From Bacteroidota bacterium (lineage in GTDB: Bacteria > Bacteroidota > Ignavibacteria > Kryptoniales > JAKASW01), in assembly GCA_021794075.1 (NCBI GenBank), contig JAJYRM010000006.1, positions 1 through 64,000 on the forward strand: a stretch of 64,000 nucleotides of DNA, written 5' to 3'. Within the stretch, counting starts at the first letter, position 1. The number at the start of each line of letters is the position of its first letter. Positions 45,933-55,819 of the stretch are shown here, piece by piece. Position numbers and translations under genes: made by a program. The notes beneath the pieces are model-generated. The model made no database searches. It was given only the letters and a program-made list of their open reading frames with translations, and was not told the origin of the DNA.

Positions 45933-46814
45933 TTATGGTACGATCTTATTCAGCGGATACTCGATGATCCCTTCCGCGCCGTTGCGCTTCAGCTCGGGCA
46001 CAATGATTCTTACGACACGCTCATCGATTATTGTTTCGATTGCTACCCACTCGTCGTCGTAAAGCGGCGAGACTGTTGGCCTTCTGAGCGCTGGTATGAT
46101 TCCGATGATTTTCGGGAGGTCCGATTTCTTGATGTTCATCTTTAAACCGACCTTGCCCTCAGCCGCAATCGCGCCCTTCAAAAGTAGAGATATTGTCTCG
46201 ATCTTTTCTTTCTTCCAGGAATCTTTGTAAGCCTCTTTGTTCGCGATGAACCTTGTCGAAGATTCAAGGACCGTGTCGATTATACGGAGGTGATTCGCGC
46301 GAAGAGAGCTCCCGGTCTCCGTTACTTCGACGATGGCGTCGGCCAGTTCGGGAACTTTGACTTCGGTCGCTCCCCACGAAAACTCGACTGACGCTTCGAC
46401 ACCGTGCTTCTTGAGGTATTGCTTCGTAATGTTGACGACTTCGGTGGATATTCTCTTCCCTTGCAGGTCTTTCACGGTTTTGAAAGGCGAGTCTTCCTGG
46501 ACCGCGAGCACCCATCTGACGGGGCGCATGCTTTGCTTAGCGTAAACAAGTTCCGCCACTTCGGTAACGTCGCTATTCGTCTCGATTATCCAGTCTTTGC
46601 CAGTCAGGCCGGCGTCGAAAGTACCAAGCTCGACATATCTCGCCATCTCCTGGGCACGGACGAGCATAACCTTAAGCTCATTATCCTCCACACTCGGGAA
46701 GTAACTCCTGGATGATACCGATATGCTGTAACCTGCTTTTTGAAACAACGAAAAAGTAGATTCCTGCAGGCTTCCTTTGGGCAACCCGAGTTTCAGAATT
46801 TTATCATTGGACAT
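45933..46814 (-). CDS. hisG: ATP phosphoribosyltransferase, long form
   Basis: 293 residues. Condenses ATP and PRPP in the first step of histidine synthesis. Seen: [37 protein letters not shown], and the PRPP loop [18 protein letters not shown]. The extra C-terminal ACT-like domain ([17 protein letters not shown] ... [11 protein letters not shown]) binds histidine for feedback control, so no HisZ is needed. It stands alone, with no other his gene in the window. Confidence 0.96.
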   Translation of the reverse strand: MSNDKILKLGLPKGSLQESTFSLFQKAGYSISVSSRSYFPSVEDNELKVMLVRAQEMARYVELGTFDAGLTGKDWIIETNSDVTEVAELVYAKQSMRPVRWVLAVQEDSPFKTVKDLQGKRISTEVVNITKQYLKKHGVEASVEFSWGATEVKVPELADAIVEVTETGSSLRANHLRIIDTVLESSTRFIANKEAYKDSWKKEKIETISLLLKGAIAAEGKVGLKMNIKKSDLPKIIGIIPALRRPTVSPLYDDEWVAIETIIDERVVRIIVPELKRNGAEGIIEYPLNKIVP

Positions 46815-46873
46815 CTAATACTGCTCCTGATTCAATGCGTCTGTTAAAGTTTATGTATAAGAAATCTGTTTCG

Positions 46874-47788
46874 TCACTTTCGGATAATGCACTCGATGCT
46901 GTCCGGTGTGAGACTGATAACCTGCAACTGGGCCGGAGCCTCTACTGTCGGACGGAAGAAAACATTCCCCGACCTGTGGATCCGGCGGTAATTCACCGTA
47001 ACTTTAAACGAATCCGCCGTCACGTTTGCCATTTCGTTTATCCCTCCGCGCACTGTTATATCGACCGCGGGAGGCAGGAGAAGCACATTTGCTGAATCTG
47101 CGTTCCCCTCAATGCGTATAGGCACATCGTGGTAAGTATTGTCAGCGACCTGCTCCACATCTACTCTGACTCTTGCCTCTCGCGCTGCCACCTGGACTAT
47201 CCCAGGTAGCGTGTCGGAAAGCGGGATCGTCGCGCTGATCGTGTTTATGACTCTCTTGAATTCCCGCGGCTGCGTCTCCCAAGTTTCTATTTCGCGGAGG
47301 AGCCTTCTCGCCCCGGTAATCGTCACTGAGTCAGGCGTCACCCTCGGGGCGCCGACAACCATGAACCCCTCGCGCGGTTGAACGTCAACCCTCGCGAAAA
47401 TTGGGACCTTCCTGGTAATTGTTGAGTCGAGGCTGACCATTACCGAGTCCGGGTCTATATTGAGCACCTGCGCCGCGGATCCGATATCCATGGAGTAGCT
47501 GAGGTCGCGGCTTGTAAGGATTACTCTCTTCCTCGTAAGCGCCGAGGCGTCGAAGTTTACGCTCGCTGTCGTCGAAAGGTATGATGATGCCACCTGCCAT
47601 CCCGTCCCTCGTATTCTCACCGAAACGTGCCGTGGGATAGGATTGGCCAGTGAAAGACCCGCAGGGATGTCGCTCACTTTGAACGGGATGCGCACCGTCA
47701 CTGAATACTGATTGTTCATCGACACTGAAAGCCATACAAGTATCGAAAGAACTACCGAGGCGATTATCGCGTGTGATTTTTTCTCCAT
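46874..47788 (-). CDS. YbbR-domain protein (CdaR-like)
   Basis: 304 residues. One N-terminal membrane helix (AIIASVVLSILVWLSVSM), then tandem YbbR-type beta domains outside. Repeats are of the form VRIPFKVSDIPAGLSLANP, TRKVPIFARVDVQPREGFMV and YHDVPIRIEGNADSANVLLL. In Firmicutes the relative CdaR controls a diadenylate cyclase; no such cyclase gene is adjacent here. The role is inferred only from the fold. Confidence 0.8.
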   Translation of the reverse strand: MEKKSHAIIASVVLSILVWLSVSMNNQYSVTVRIPFKVSDIPAGLSLANPIPRHVSVRIRGTGWQVASSYLSTTASVNFDASALTRKRVILTSRDLSYSMDIGSAAQVLNIDPDSVMVSLDSTITRKVPIFARVDVQPREGFMVVGAPRVTPDSVTITGARRLLREIETWETQPREFKRVINTISATIPLSDTLPGIVQVAAREARVRVDVEQVADNTYHDVPIRIEGNADSANVLLLPPAVDITVRGGINEMANVTADSFKVTVNYRRIHRSGNVFFRPTVEAPAQLQVISLTPDSIECIIRK

Positions 47789-48203
47789 TCAAATAATACG
47801 GGACAAGCTGTCCGTCTTTTCGCTTGATTGGGAACTAGTGATGTATCGGTGAAGAACGGGTAGGCCGTTCGTTTTGAAAATATAGTTCGACAGGCGCGAA
47901 ATTCCAATGGGATTGACCACATCGAGATCTCAATTTGACGAGAAGATAAAGTGTTTGTCGATCGTCAGCCTGCAAACCTATGTGGCGAATATGTCCTGCC
48001 TTTGCTTTTTGCCGATAAGTTAGTCCCATGATTCCCAAGGTCGCATTCCTGAATCCAACTCCAGTTTATGGCGGAGACCAGCATGTAGTGCAGATTGCGT
48101 CCACACATTTTCTGTCAACCGATGTCTCGTAACTCCAATAAAATTGGTGATTTCACCAAGAAAACAATTGCTATTTGTCCCCTCGAATCGTATTTTTTCA
48201 CGA
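47789..48203. other. Divergent intergenic region between ybbR-like gene and purN
   Basis: 415 bases without a full gene. It must contain the promoters for both neighbours. It also holds a 34-codon fragment, listed separately. No riboswitch was recognised; a purine riboswitch before purN was looked for and not found. Confidence 0.45.
48028..48132 (+). pseudogene. Possible N-terminal remnant of a lost gene (34 codons)
   Basis: ATG 48028 opens a frame reading MIPKVAFLNPTPVYGGDQHV and then a TAA at 48130. The pattern (KVAFLNPTP-YGGD) looks like the first strand of a Rossmann-type glycosyltransferase or similar protein. Nothing continues it in any frame, and no ribosome site is evident. It may be chance. 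Confidence 0.2.
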
Positions 48204-48836
48204 ATGAAACTCGCGGTATTTGTGTCCGGAAAAGGCACAAACCTTCTTAATATTATAAAGAAAAACAGGGATGGGTTTCTCCGCTCGGAAGTCGTATTAG
48301 TGATTTCTGATCGCGATTGTGAAGCCATTGAGAATTCTGAGCGCGAAGGAATCAGGACGAAGGTCGCTGACCCTCGGAACTTTGCGGATGAAATGGAATT
48401 TGGTAATGCGCTGGTTGAAGCGCTGAACAATTCGGAAGCGGATTTCATCGTGCTGGCAGGCTATCTCAAGAAGGTCCCGAACATTGTAGTAAAGAAGTTT
48501 GCTAACCGAATCATCAACGTACATCCGGCCCTTCTTCCTTCGTTTGGAGGAAAGGGAATGTACGGGATGAAGGTGCATCAGGCCGTTATCGATTACGGCT
48601 GCAAAGTCAGCGGCGCGACCGTGCACCTCGTCGACGCGGAATATGATCACGGCCCGGTAGTATTGCAGAGATGCGTGCCGGTAAGCGAAGATGATTCGCC
48701 TGAAACTTTAGCTTCGAAGATTCACAAGCTCGAATACGAGCTCCTGCCCGAAGCGATAAAATTATTTGAAAACAACGAGATCAAGATGGAAGGGAGACGG
48801 GTAACCCTTTCAAGGAAGGTATCTAGCAAGACGTGA
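48204..48836 (+). CDS. purN: Phosphoribosylglycinamide formyltransferase PurN
   Basis: 210 residues from ATG 48204; the frame extends upstream to 48144, but the conserved first strand MKLAVFVSGKGTNLLNI starts here. Transfers formyl from 10-formyltetrahydrofolate to GAR. The active site is visible as AGYLKKVPNIVVKKFANRII, then INVHPALLPSFGGKGMYG (Asn and His) and YDHGPVVLQRCVPV (Asp). The stop overlaps purH by four bases (GTGA). Confidence 0.96.
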   Translation: MKLAVFVSGKGTNLLNIIKKNRDGFLRSEVVLVISDRDCEAIENSEREGIRTKVADPRNFADEMEFGNALVEALNNSEADFIVLAGYLKKVPNIVVKKFANRIINVHPALLPSFGGKGMYGMKVHQAVIDYGCKVSGATVHLVDAEYDHGPVVLQRCVPVSEDDSPETLASKIHKLEYELLPEAIKLFENNEIKMEGRRVTLSRKVSSKT

Positions 48837-50359
48837 AAATAAAACGAGTGCTTATCAGTGTAACGGACAAATCTGGGGTAGTAGATTTCTCGAAATTTCT
48901 AAGTAAATCGGGCGCGGAAATTTTTAGCACGGGCGGGACGCTAAAGGCTCTTCAGGCCGGCGGAATACCTGCCAAAAGCATAAGCGATGTCACCAACTTT
49001 CCGGAAATTCTTGACGGTCGCGTGAAGACTCTTCATCCTGCAATCTTTGCGGGAATACTTGCCAGAAGGGATGTGAAAGAGCACCAGGAGCAACTCGAGA
49101 AGCTGAAGCTCTCGATGTTCGATATGGTGGTGGTGAACCTATACCGCTTCGAAGAAACCGTCGCTTCGGGCGCAGGGCTGGATGAGATTGTCGAGAACAT
49201 TGACATCGGCGGACCGTCGTTGATACGCGCTGCCTCGAAGAATTATGAGGGATGCGCGGTCGTAGTGGATCCTTCCCAGTATTCCGAGATTGTCGCTGAG
49301 CTCGGCAGGAGCGGTGAGCTCGGAAAGCCGCTTCTCGGCAAGCTAGCCGCCGCGGCATTCGAGAAGGTCGCGCATTACGATGTGGCTATCTCTCAATTCT
49401 TCAATGAGAAATTTGTAGGCGGGGGTCCGCTCCGCGATAGTCTCATGTTTTCCGGCCGCAAGAGTATGGAGATGCGATACGGGGAAAATCCGCATCAGTC
49501 GGCGGGCTATTATGGAGATTTTGAAAAGTATTTTGAGAAGATCCACGGCAAGGAGCTTTCGTACAACAACCTCGTCGACGTTGACGCGGCTCAGCGTCTT
49601 CTCCAGGAGTTTAGCGAACCGGCAGCCATAATCATCAAGCACACTAACCCATGCGGTGCGGCTATCGCATCGACAATACAGGAAGCTTACACGAGGGCAC
49701 TTAAGACGGATTCGAAGAGCGCGTTTGGCGGAATTGTGGCTGTCAACGGCAAGATCGACGCATCGCTTGCCGCACAGCTGAACGAGATCTTCCTCGAAGT
49801 GTTGATCGCGCCTGAATTCTCCGCCGAGGCCATCGAGATTTTGAAAAAGAAAAAAGATCGAAGACTCATCATCAGCAAGAAATCTCTCCCGAACGACGTC
49901 TCCGTGCGTTCTTCATGCGGAGGAGTTCTCGCTCAGACCGTCGACGATGTTGTGCTGAACGAGAAAGATATCAAAGTCGTGACGAACAAGAAGCCGACCG
50001 AAGCCGAGCTTGCGGACATGAAATTTGCCTACGCTGTCTGCAAGCACGTGAAGTCCAACGCGATAGTGTTCGCGAAGGACCGCATGACCCTCGGTTCGGG
50101 TGCGGGGCAGATGTCCCGCGTCGACTCGGTGAAGATCGCAAGAATGAAGGCTGCCGAGGCAGGCTTGAGTTTACAGGGAAGCGTGGCCGCTTCGGACGCT
50201 TTCTTTCCGTTCTCAGATAATGTTGAGGAAATTGCCGCGGCGGGAGCGACCGCTATCATACAGCCTGGAGGATCGGTAAGAGACGCTGACTCTATCGAAG
50301 CCGCAAACAGGCTGAACGTTTCGATGGTATTCACGGGAATCAGACACTTTAAACACTAG
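48833..50359 (+). CDS. purH: Bifunctional AICAR transformylase / IMP cyclohydrolase
   Basis: 508 residues, catalysing the last two steps to IMP. The N-terminal cyclohydrolase has LISVTDKSGVVDFSKFLSKS, EIFSTGGTLKAL and FPEILDGRVKTLHPAIFAGI. The transformylase has LSYNNLVDVDAAQRLLQEF, IIKHTNPCGAAIA with the catalytic KH, SKSAFGGIVAVNGKID, and the ending GSVRDADSIEAANRLNVSMV. GTG start overlapping purN. Twelve bases separate it from mreB. Confidence 0.97.
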   Translation: MKIKRVLISVTDKSGVVDFSKFLSKSGAEIFSTGGTLKALQAGGIPAKSISDVTNFPEILDGRVKTLHPAIFAGILARRDVKEHQEQLEKLKLSMFDMVVVNLYRFEETVASGAGLDEIVENIDIGGPSLIRAASKNYEGCAVVVDPSQYSEIVAELGRSGELGKPLLGKLAAAAFEKVAHYDVAISQFFNEKFVGGGPLRDSLMFSGRKSMEMRYGENPHQSAGYYGDFEKYFEKIHGKELSYNNLVDVDAAQRLLQEFSEPAAIIIKHTNPCGAAIASTIQEAYTRALKTDSKSAFGGIVAVNGKIDASLAAQLNEIFLEVLIAPEFSAEAIEILKKKKDRRLIISKKSLPNDVSVRSSCGGVLAQTVDDVVLNEKDIKVVTNKKPTEAELADMKFAYAVCKHVKSNAIVFAKDRMTLGSGAGQMSRVDSVKIARMKAAEAGLSLQGSVAASDAFFPFSDNVEEIAAAGATAIIQPGGSVRDADSIEAANRLNVSMVFTGIRHFKH

Positions 50360-50371
50360 AAGAGCACACCT

Positions 50372-51397
50372 ATGGGATTTTTCGGACTATTATCCAACGA
50401 CCTGGCAATCGATCTGGGTACCGCCAACACGCTAATCTGGATGCGCAACAAGGGCGTCGTCCTGAGGGAACCGTCGATCGTCGCCTTCGACAAGAACACG
50501 AAGAGAATCGTGGCTATCGGCCACGAAGCGAGGGAGATGCTGGGAAGAACACACAGGGATATTCAGGTTATCCGTCCCATGCGTGACGGTGTGATAGCAG
50601 ACTTCGAAATAGCCGAAGGAATGCTCAGGGCCTTCATAAAGAAGGTTCATGCCGGTATGATACCGAGCCGAAGAATCGTGATAAGCGTGCCCAGCGGGAT
50701 CACCGAAGTTGAGAAGCGCGCGGTCCGCGATGCGTCTGAACACGCGGGCGCCAAGGAAGTTCACCTGATCGCAGAACCGATGGCTGCCGCCATCGGCATC
50801 GGACTGGACGTCGACGCTCCGGTCGGCAACATGGTCATAGACATAGGCGGCGGCACGACGGAGATCGCCGTCATTGCGCTTTCCGGTATAGTCAACGAAG
50901 AATCAATCCGTATTGCCGGCGACGAGATGAATAACGCCATCATACAATTCTTCAAGAAGAACCATAACATACTCATCGGCGAACGCACGGCGGAAGCTAT
51001 CAAGTGCGAAGTCGGCTCGGCCATGCCGTTGAAGGAAGAGATTACCATCCAGGTGAAAGGGCGAGACCTTGTCGCCGGGATTCCGAAGACCACTGAAGTC
51101 AGCTCGGCAGAAATCCGCGAGGCGCTTAACGAACCGGTCGGCGCCATTGTAGATGCCGTGAAGATATCTCTCGAACGCACGCCACCGGAGCTCTCCGCCG
51201 ATATCCTTGACCGCGGAATTATGCTCTCCGGCGGAGGCGCGCTTCTGAAAGGTCTCGATGAAAGAATCAGGATGGAGACAAATCTTCCGGTTCATGTTGC
51301 GGAGGACCCGTTAACCGCTGTCGTTCGCGGAGTCGGCAAAGTCCTCGACAAGATTACAGAATACAATAAGGTCCTGATCAAGAGCAGACGTTATTGA
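50372..51397 (+). CDS. mreB: Rod-shape actin-like protein MreB
   Basis: 341 residues. Forms membrane-bound filaments that steer lateral cell-wall synthesis. Actin-fold phosphate loops are visible: LAIDLGTANTLIWM (phosphate 1), MVIDIGGGTTEIAVIAL (phosphate 2), and the adenosine motif IMLSGGGALLKGL. RIVISVPSGITEVEKRAV is a family marker. It begins the mreB-mreC-mreD-mrdA-rodA cluster. Confidence 0.97.
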   Translation: MGFFGLLSNDLAIDLGTANTLIWMRNKGVVLREPSIVAFDKNTKRIVAIGHEAREMLGRTHRDIQVIRPMRDGVIADFEIAEGMLRAFIKKVHAGMIPSRRIVISVPSGITEVEKRAVRDASEHAGAKEVHLIAEPMAAAIGIGLDVDAPVGNMVIDIGGGTTEIAVIALSGIVNEESIRIAGDEMNNAIIQFFKKNHNILIGERTAEAIKCEVGSAMPLKEEITIQVKGRDLVAGIPKTTEVSSAEIREALNEPVGAIVDAVKISLERTPPELSADILDRGIMLSGGGALLKGLDERIRMETNLPVHVAEDPLTAVVRGVGKVLDKITEYNKVLIKSRRY

Positions 51398-51409
51398 TGG
51401 TCTTAAGGA

Positions 51410-52249
51410 ATGTATAAGTGGTTAGCCGAGTTCTTTGGGCTCGCGAAGAATTACATAATTTTTGCCCTCCTTATTTCTTTATCTTTATTACTGATTTCCA
51501 CCAATAACAACGGTCATACGAGAGGGTTGCAGGTCGTGGGGCTGGTTACGACTTCATACCTCGAAGCGGGCGTGAACGATGTCCTCGGCTATTTTTCGCT
51601 CAGTTCTGAAGTGAAAAAACTCCAGCTGGAGAACGCTCACCTCATTGACCAGAATGCAAAGATAAGGGGAGCTATGGAGGAAAACCGCCAACTGCGCGGA
51701 TTGCTTAACCTTCGTCAGCAATCGTCTTACCCTCTTATACCGGGAGATGTTGTCGGTAGATCAGCCGACGGAGGAAGGAATTTTATTACTCTCGATATCG
51801 GTGAGAAGAACGGCGTCAGCGTTAATGACCCCGTAGTTTCCGGAACAGGACTCGTCGGGATCGTCTCGGCTGTCAGCGAAAACTTTTCACTTGTAAGGAC
51901 CCTTCTGGATGTTGACAGCAGGGTGGCCGCCAAGCTTGTAAACGCATCCGCCGACGGTTTGGTCGTCTCCGGGAGCTATGGCGAACTCGCCATGGAGAAC
52001 GTTTCGCGAAGGTACCCTGTGCAGCCTGGAGATATTGTCGAAACATCTTCGCTGAGTACGCTTGTCCCTCCGGGAATTGCCATCGGCATGGTTACGAAGG
52101 CCGAGAACAGACCCGGCGACATATTCAAGAAGATTGATGTGGAGCCAGCCGTCGACTACACTTCAATTACAACGGCATTTGTGATGAAATACTCACGCCC
52201 GGCGGAGGCGACTAAGCTCGAAAAGGAGCACCTGCAGAAAGAGAAATGA
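51410..52249 (+). CDS. mreC: Rod-shape-determining protein MreC
   Basis: 279 residues: an N-terminal membrane helix (NYIIFALLISLSLLLIST), a periplasmic coiled coil (KKLQLENAHLIDQNAKIRGA), then the two beta barrels of MreC (YPLIPGDVVGRSADGGRNF, NDPVVSGTGLVGIVSAVSEN, GDIVETSSLSTLVPPGIAIG). Links MreB to the penicillin-binding protein. It overlaps mreD by four bases. Confidence 0.95.
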   Translation: MYKWLAEFFGLAKNYIIFALLISLSLLLISTNNNGHTRGLQVVGLVTTSYLEAGVNDVLGYFSLSSEVKKLQLENAHLIDQNAKIRGAMEENRQLRGLLNLRQQSSYPLIPGDVVGRSADGGRNFITLDIGEKNGVSVNDPVVSGTGLVGIVSAVSENFSLVRTLLDVDSRVAAKLVNASADGLVVSGSYGELAMENVSRRYPVQPGDIVETSSLSTLVPPGIAIGMVTKAENRPGDIFKKIDVEPAVDYTSITTAFVMKYSRPAEATKLEKEHLQKEK

Positions 52250-52734
52250 CGAAACGTCTGTTCGGATACATCGCTCTTTCTATCGCGGCAATCGTGCTCC
52301 AGAAATTTTTGGATAATTACGCCTCGATCGATTCGATATCTCCTCAGCTGATCATATTGGTCGCTGTGTATATGTCGCTGCGGGAGGGGCAGCTATTCGG
52401 AATGGGAGGCGGCTTTCTGGTGGGGTTCGTTAACGATCTTCTTGTGACCCACTTCATCGGATATTCATCTTTACTAGGCGTCATAGCGGGATTTGTTGCG
52501 GGATTTTTTTATAAGGAGGGCGACGTCGAGCTGGCCGCGACGAATTTCAACTTCGCGTGGATCTCGGCGATCACGATCGCGGTCACGCAGCTTGCCGCCC
52601 TTCCGATTATTGCTTCAGGCGAATTGAATTACTTCTATGTTTTCTTGAAATTCACCGTAGGAACGACCATATACACGACAGTATTTGCAATGATTATAGT
52701 TTTTGTGAAGGGTAGAAAGAGTAGATATGTTTGA
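52246..52734 (+). CDS. mreD: Rod-shape-determining protein MreD
   Basis: 162 residues with about five membrane helices (for example LIILVAVYMSLREGQLFGMG, GFLVGFVNDLLVTHFIGYSS). The LLVTHFIGYSSLLGVIAGF segment is typical of MreD. The position between mreC and the PBP2 gene, with overlaps on both sides, supports the call more than sequence identity does, as the family is poorly conserved. Confidence 0.9.
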   Translation: MTKRLFGYIALSIAAIVLQKFLDNYASIDSISPQLIILVAVYMSLREGQLFGMGGGFLVGFVNDLLVTHFIGYSSLLGVIAGFVAGFFYKEGDVELAATNFNFAWISAITIAVTQLAALPIIASGELNYFYVFLKFTVGTTIYTTVFAMIIVFVKGRKSRYV

Positions 52735-54577
52735 GGCCGATTTCGGTTCCCGGGCCAGATCATTTATGATGAGGGGAGTGATTCTGCTTGCCCTCTTCGC
52801 CATAGCGGCAAAGCTCGGAGATATGCAGCTTGTCAATGAGGTTATCTACGGTAAGAAGTCCGAAGATATAACTACGCGCGTGTTCGTCCAACAGCCTCTC
52901 CGTGGTGAGATATTCGACCTGAACGGAAAGGTGATGGTCGAAAACGATCCCGCCTATGAGGTCTCCGTTATCCCCGCCGATTTTAAGAAAAGTCAGTTAC
53001 CGGCGCTGGCCACGCTCCTTAACGTAGACACGACTGTTATCGAAAAGCAGATAAAAATTGGAGAGAGTATCTCGCCGTATTTCCCGGTGCGGGTTAAACG
53101 CGATATCGCCCCGGCGACACTCTATGCCATTGAGGAACATCTGAATGATTTTAGAGGCGTCTATTTCGATACTGAACCCAAGCGCGTCTACGTGGGGAAG
53201 GCTCGCGCTGCGCACATCCTCGGCTTCACTAAAGAGATCTCCGAAAGTCAGCTCGAGACCATGGGCGATTACTACAAACCTGGAGATATAGTCGGATACA
53301 CAGGTCTCGAAGCAAGCTATGAGACGATTCTCCGGGGACAGAAGGGATACAAGTATCTCGCGGTCAACGCTGTCGGCAAGGTGATGGGTCCGTTCGACGA
53401 CGGGAAGCTCGATATCCCTCCGCAGGACGGTTCGGATCTCTACCTTTGTGTGGACGAAGGCTTGCAGGCGATGGCCGAATCACTGCTGGCTGGTAAACGA
53501 GGCGCTATAGTGGCGCTCGATCCCGATAACGGGGGAGTGCTTGCAATGACGAGCGCGCCGGATTTCAATCCCGCGGTTTTCTCCGGATACACGTCTGACT
53601 CTCAGTGGAAAAAACTCATTAACAATCCGGACAAGCCCCTGTTCAATCGCGCTACCATGGCCGCTTTGCCACCTGGATCGACTTTCAAAATGGTACTCGC
53701 CAGCGCCGCGCTCCAGGATGATGTGGTTAATACCGATTGGACCATCGATTGCAAGGGCTCGATGCTCTACGGCGGCAGGCTTTTTCATTGCAACAACGGC
53801 GAAGCTCATGGTGTTGTCAACCTTGTACAGGGTCTGGAAGTCTCCTGCAACATCTTCTACTACAACCTGATGCTGAAAGTCGGCTTCGAAAAATGGACCA
53901 AGTTCGGGAGGCTGTTCGGGTTTGGCCAGAAGACGGGGATCGATCTCACGAACGAAAGCCCGGGCGTTCTTCCATCGAAATCGTATTTCGACAAGATATT
54001 CGGTAAAGATAAGTGGACGAATGGATACCTCCTGAGCCTCGCGATCGGTCAGGGAGAGGTTAGCGCTACGCCGCTTCAAATGGCGGCATATACTATGGCG
54101 ATCGCGAATTATGGACATTATTATCAGCCTCATCTCGTGAATTACATTAAAGATGTCAGAACCGGGAGGATGTATTCTACCCAGTACAGCGAGCGGACAA
54201 TCCCTATAAGCCGTGAGGTCTTCAATAAAGTGCGAGAGGGGATGTATCTTGTCGTGAACGGTCCGCGAGGTACAGGAGGCGCCGCTCGGATACCCGGCAT
54301 CCCTGTGTCGGGGAAAACCGGCACCGCTCAGAACCCGAGAGGAAGAGCCGATGCGTGGTTTGTCGCGTTTGCACCATTCGAGCATCCGAAAATAGCCCTC
54401 GCCATAATGGTTGAGAATTCAGGCTACGGCGGCGCGATATGCGCTCCGATGGCACGGAAGCTCATAGAGTATTATCTCAATAAGAACGGCATCAAATCCA
54501 GCCCTGTACCAGAAAGCATTCTCGCAAGCAGGTACATGCATGACTTTCGTCATGGTGCGCACCCAAGTTATGAATGA
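52727..54577 (+). CDS. mrdA: Penicillin-binding protein 2 (elongasome transpeptidase)
   Basis: 616 residues. Short cytoplasmic end, one membrane helix (VILLALFAIAAKLGDM), dimerisation domain with QQPLRGEIFDLNGKVMVEND, and a transpeptidase domain. Catalytic motifs: S318-T-F-K321 in PPGSTFKMV, SCN in LEVSCNIFYYN, and KTG in PVSGKTGTAQNPRG. Crosslinks wall peptides during rod elongation with RodA. The ATG lies eight bases inside mreD. Class B monofunctional, normal length. Confidence 0.96.
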   Translation: MFEADFGSRARSFMMRGVILLALFAIAAKLGDMQLVNEVIYGKKSEDITTRVFVQQPLRGEIFDLNGKVMVENDPAYEVSVIPADFKKSQLPALATLLNVDTTVIEKQIKIGESISPYFPVRVKRDIAPATLYAIEEHLNDFRGVYFDTEPKRVYVGKARAAHILGFTKEISESQLETMGDYYKPGDIVGYTGLEASYETILRGQKGYKYLAVNAVGKVMGPFDDGKLDIPPQDGSDLYLCVDEGLQAMAESLLAGKRGAIVALDPDNGGVLAMTSAPDFNPAVFSGYTSDSQWKKLINNPDKPLFNRATMAALPPGSTFKMVLASAALQDDVVNTDWTIDCKGSMLYGGRLFHCNNGEAHGVVNLVQGLEVSCNIFYYNLMLKVGFEKWTKFGRLFGFGQKTGIDLTNESPGVLPSKSYFDKIFGKDKWTNGYLLSLAIGQGEVSATPLQMAAYTMAIANYGHYYQPHLVNYIKDVRTGRMYSTQYSERTIPISREVFNKVREGMYLVVNGPRGTGGAARIPGIPVSGKTGTAQNPRGRADAWFVAFAPFEHPKIALAIMVENSGYGGAICAPMARKLIEYYLNKNGIKSSPVPESILASRYMHDFRHGAHPSYE

Positions 54578-54595
54578 TCGCGTAACGGGACGATA

Positions 54596-55816
54596 GTGTT
54601 CGACTTCTTCAAGGAATCTTTCGACTATAAGACTTTTTTCCTGGCACTCATGCTCGGTGGAATAGGCTTGCTGGCTGTCAACAGCGCAACCTATAATTCA
54701 GGCATGCACGATTTTTTCTACAAGGACTTGCTTTGGCAGTCCATCGGAATTATTGTCGCCTTCAGCATAATGTTCTCGTCCAATAGGTTCGTTGAGAATA
54801 GCGCGTACTTCTTCTATGCGGTAACGATCCTTCTCCTGATGTTTGTCCTCGTGGCAGGAAAGAAAGTCGCGAGTCATACGAGTTGGCTGGGGATTCTCGG
54901 TGTCGGCGGTCAACCTTCAGAGCTGGCTAAGGTCGCGACGATACTCACGCTTTCGAAATACCTTTCTGACAAAGGGACTGAGCGGCCGCAGTGGCAGGTT
55001 GTCATGATATCGGCGGGGATCGTCGGGCTTCCGATGCTTCTTACAATGCTTCAGCCCGATCTAGGCACGACGATAGTCTACACCGCCATCTTTTTCCCGA
55101 TTCTCTTCTGGGCTGGACTTCCTCCGATAGTAGTTGTCGCGCTTGTGGCGCCTCTTGCCATAGTAATCGCGGAGTTCACGGGGACCGCTGTTCTTATCAT
55201 CACCGTCATTGCGTTCGGTGTGCTATTCTTCCTGCTCAGCAGGAAGAAGTTGTTCGCCGTGACTCTGAGTTTCGTGGCGGTTTCGTTCGGGTTGTTCATG
55301 GAATATTTCTACAAGAAAATCCTGGCGACTCACCAGCAAAAGCGCATACAGATCTTTCTAAATCCAAACCTCGATCCGCAAGGGGCCGGATACAACGCGC
55401 TCCAGGCGAGAGTGGCGATCGGAAGTGGCGGGCTCTTCGGGAAAGGCTACCTTCACGGCGCGCAAACGCAGCTTCGCTTCGTACCGGCGAGATGGACCGA
55501 TTTCATATTTACCGTCATCGGCGAGGAGTTTGGTTTCGTCGGCGCGGGAGTCACGCTCCTCGTGTTCGGAGCGCTCTTCTTCCGGGGTATACGCATAGCG
55601 GAGCTTGTCAAAACGAAATTCGCGTCATTGTCGGCGATCGGCATAACTTCGGTTCTCCTTTTCCACGTCTTCATTAATATCGGGATGAACATAAACCTCG
55701 CCCCCATTGTAGGCATACCTCTCCCCTTCATAAGTTATGGGGGATCTTCCATCCTGGCCGATTGGATGATGGTAGGGATTCTTTTAAATTTTTACGCACA
55801 CAGGAAGGAACACTAG
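54596..55816 (+). CDS. rodA: SEDS peptidoglycan glycosyltransferase RodA
   Basis: 406 residues with about ten membrane helices. Polymerises lipid II with PBP2. SEDS features: ASHTSWLGILGVGGQPSELA with the conserved region before helix 4, MLQPDLGTTIVYTAIFFPIL with the key aspartate, GGLFGKGYLHGAQTQLRFVP, and the C-terminal GIPLPFISYGGSSILADWM. GTG start 18 bases after mrdA. Confidence 0.95.
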   Translation: MFDFFKESFDYKTFFLALMLGGIGLLAVNSATYNSGMHDFFYKDLLWQSIGIIVAFSIMFSSNRFVENSAYFFYAVTILLLMFVLVAGKKVASHTSWLGILGVGGQPSELAKVATILTLSKYLSDKGTERPQWQVVMISAGIVGLPMLLTMLQPDLGTTIVYTAIFFPILFWAGLPPIVVVALVAPLAIVIAEFTGTAVLIITVIAFGVLFFLLSRKKLFAVTLSFVAVSFGLFMEYFYKKILATHQQKRIQIFLNPNLDPQGAGYNALQARVAIGSGGLFGKGYLHGAQTQLRFVPARWTDFIFTVIGEEFGFVGAGVTLLVFGALFFRGIRIAELVKTKFASLSAIGITSVLLFHVFINIGMNINLAPIVGIPLPFISYGGSSILADWMMVGILLNFYAHRKEH

Positions 55817-55819
55817 CGA

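Noticed and set aside
45846-46145. A 99-codon plus-strand frame
   Set aside because: Antisense to the end of hisG; no ribosome site or known pattern.
53480-54385. A 301-codon minus-strand frame
   Set aside because: Antisense to the well-supported PBP2 gene; it is a shadow of its codon bias.
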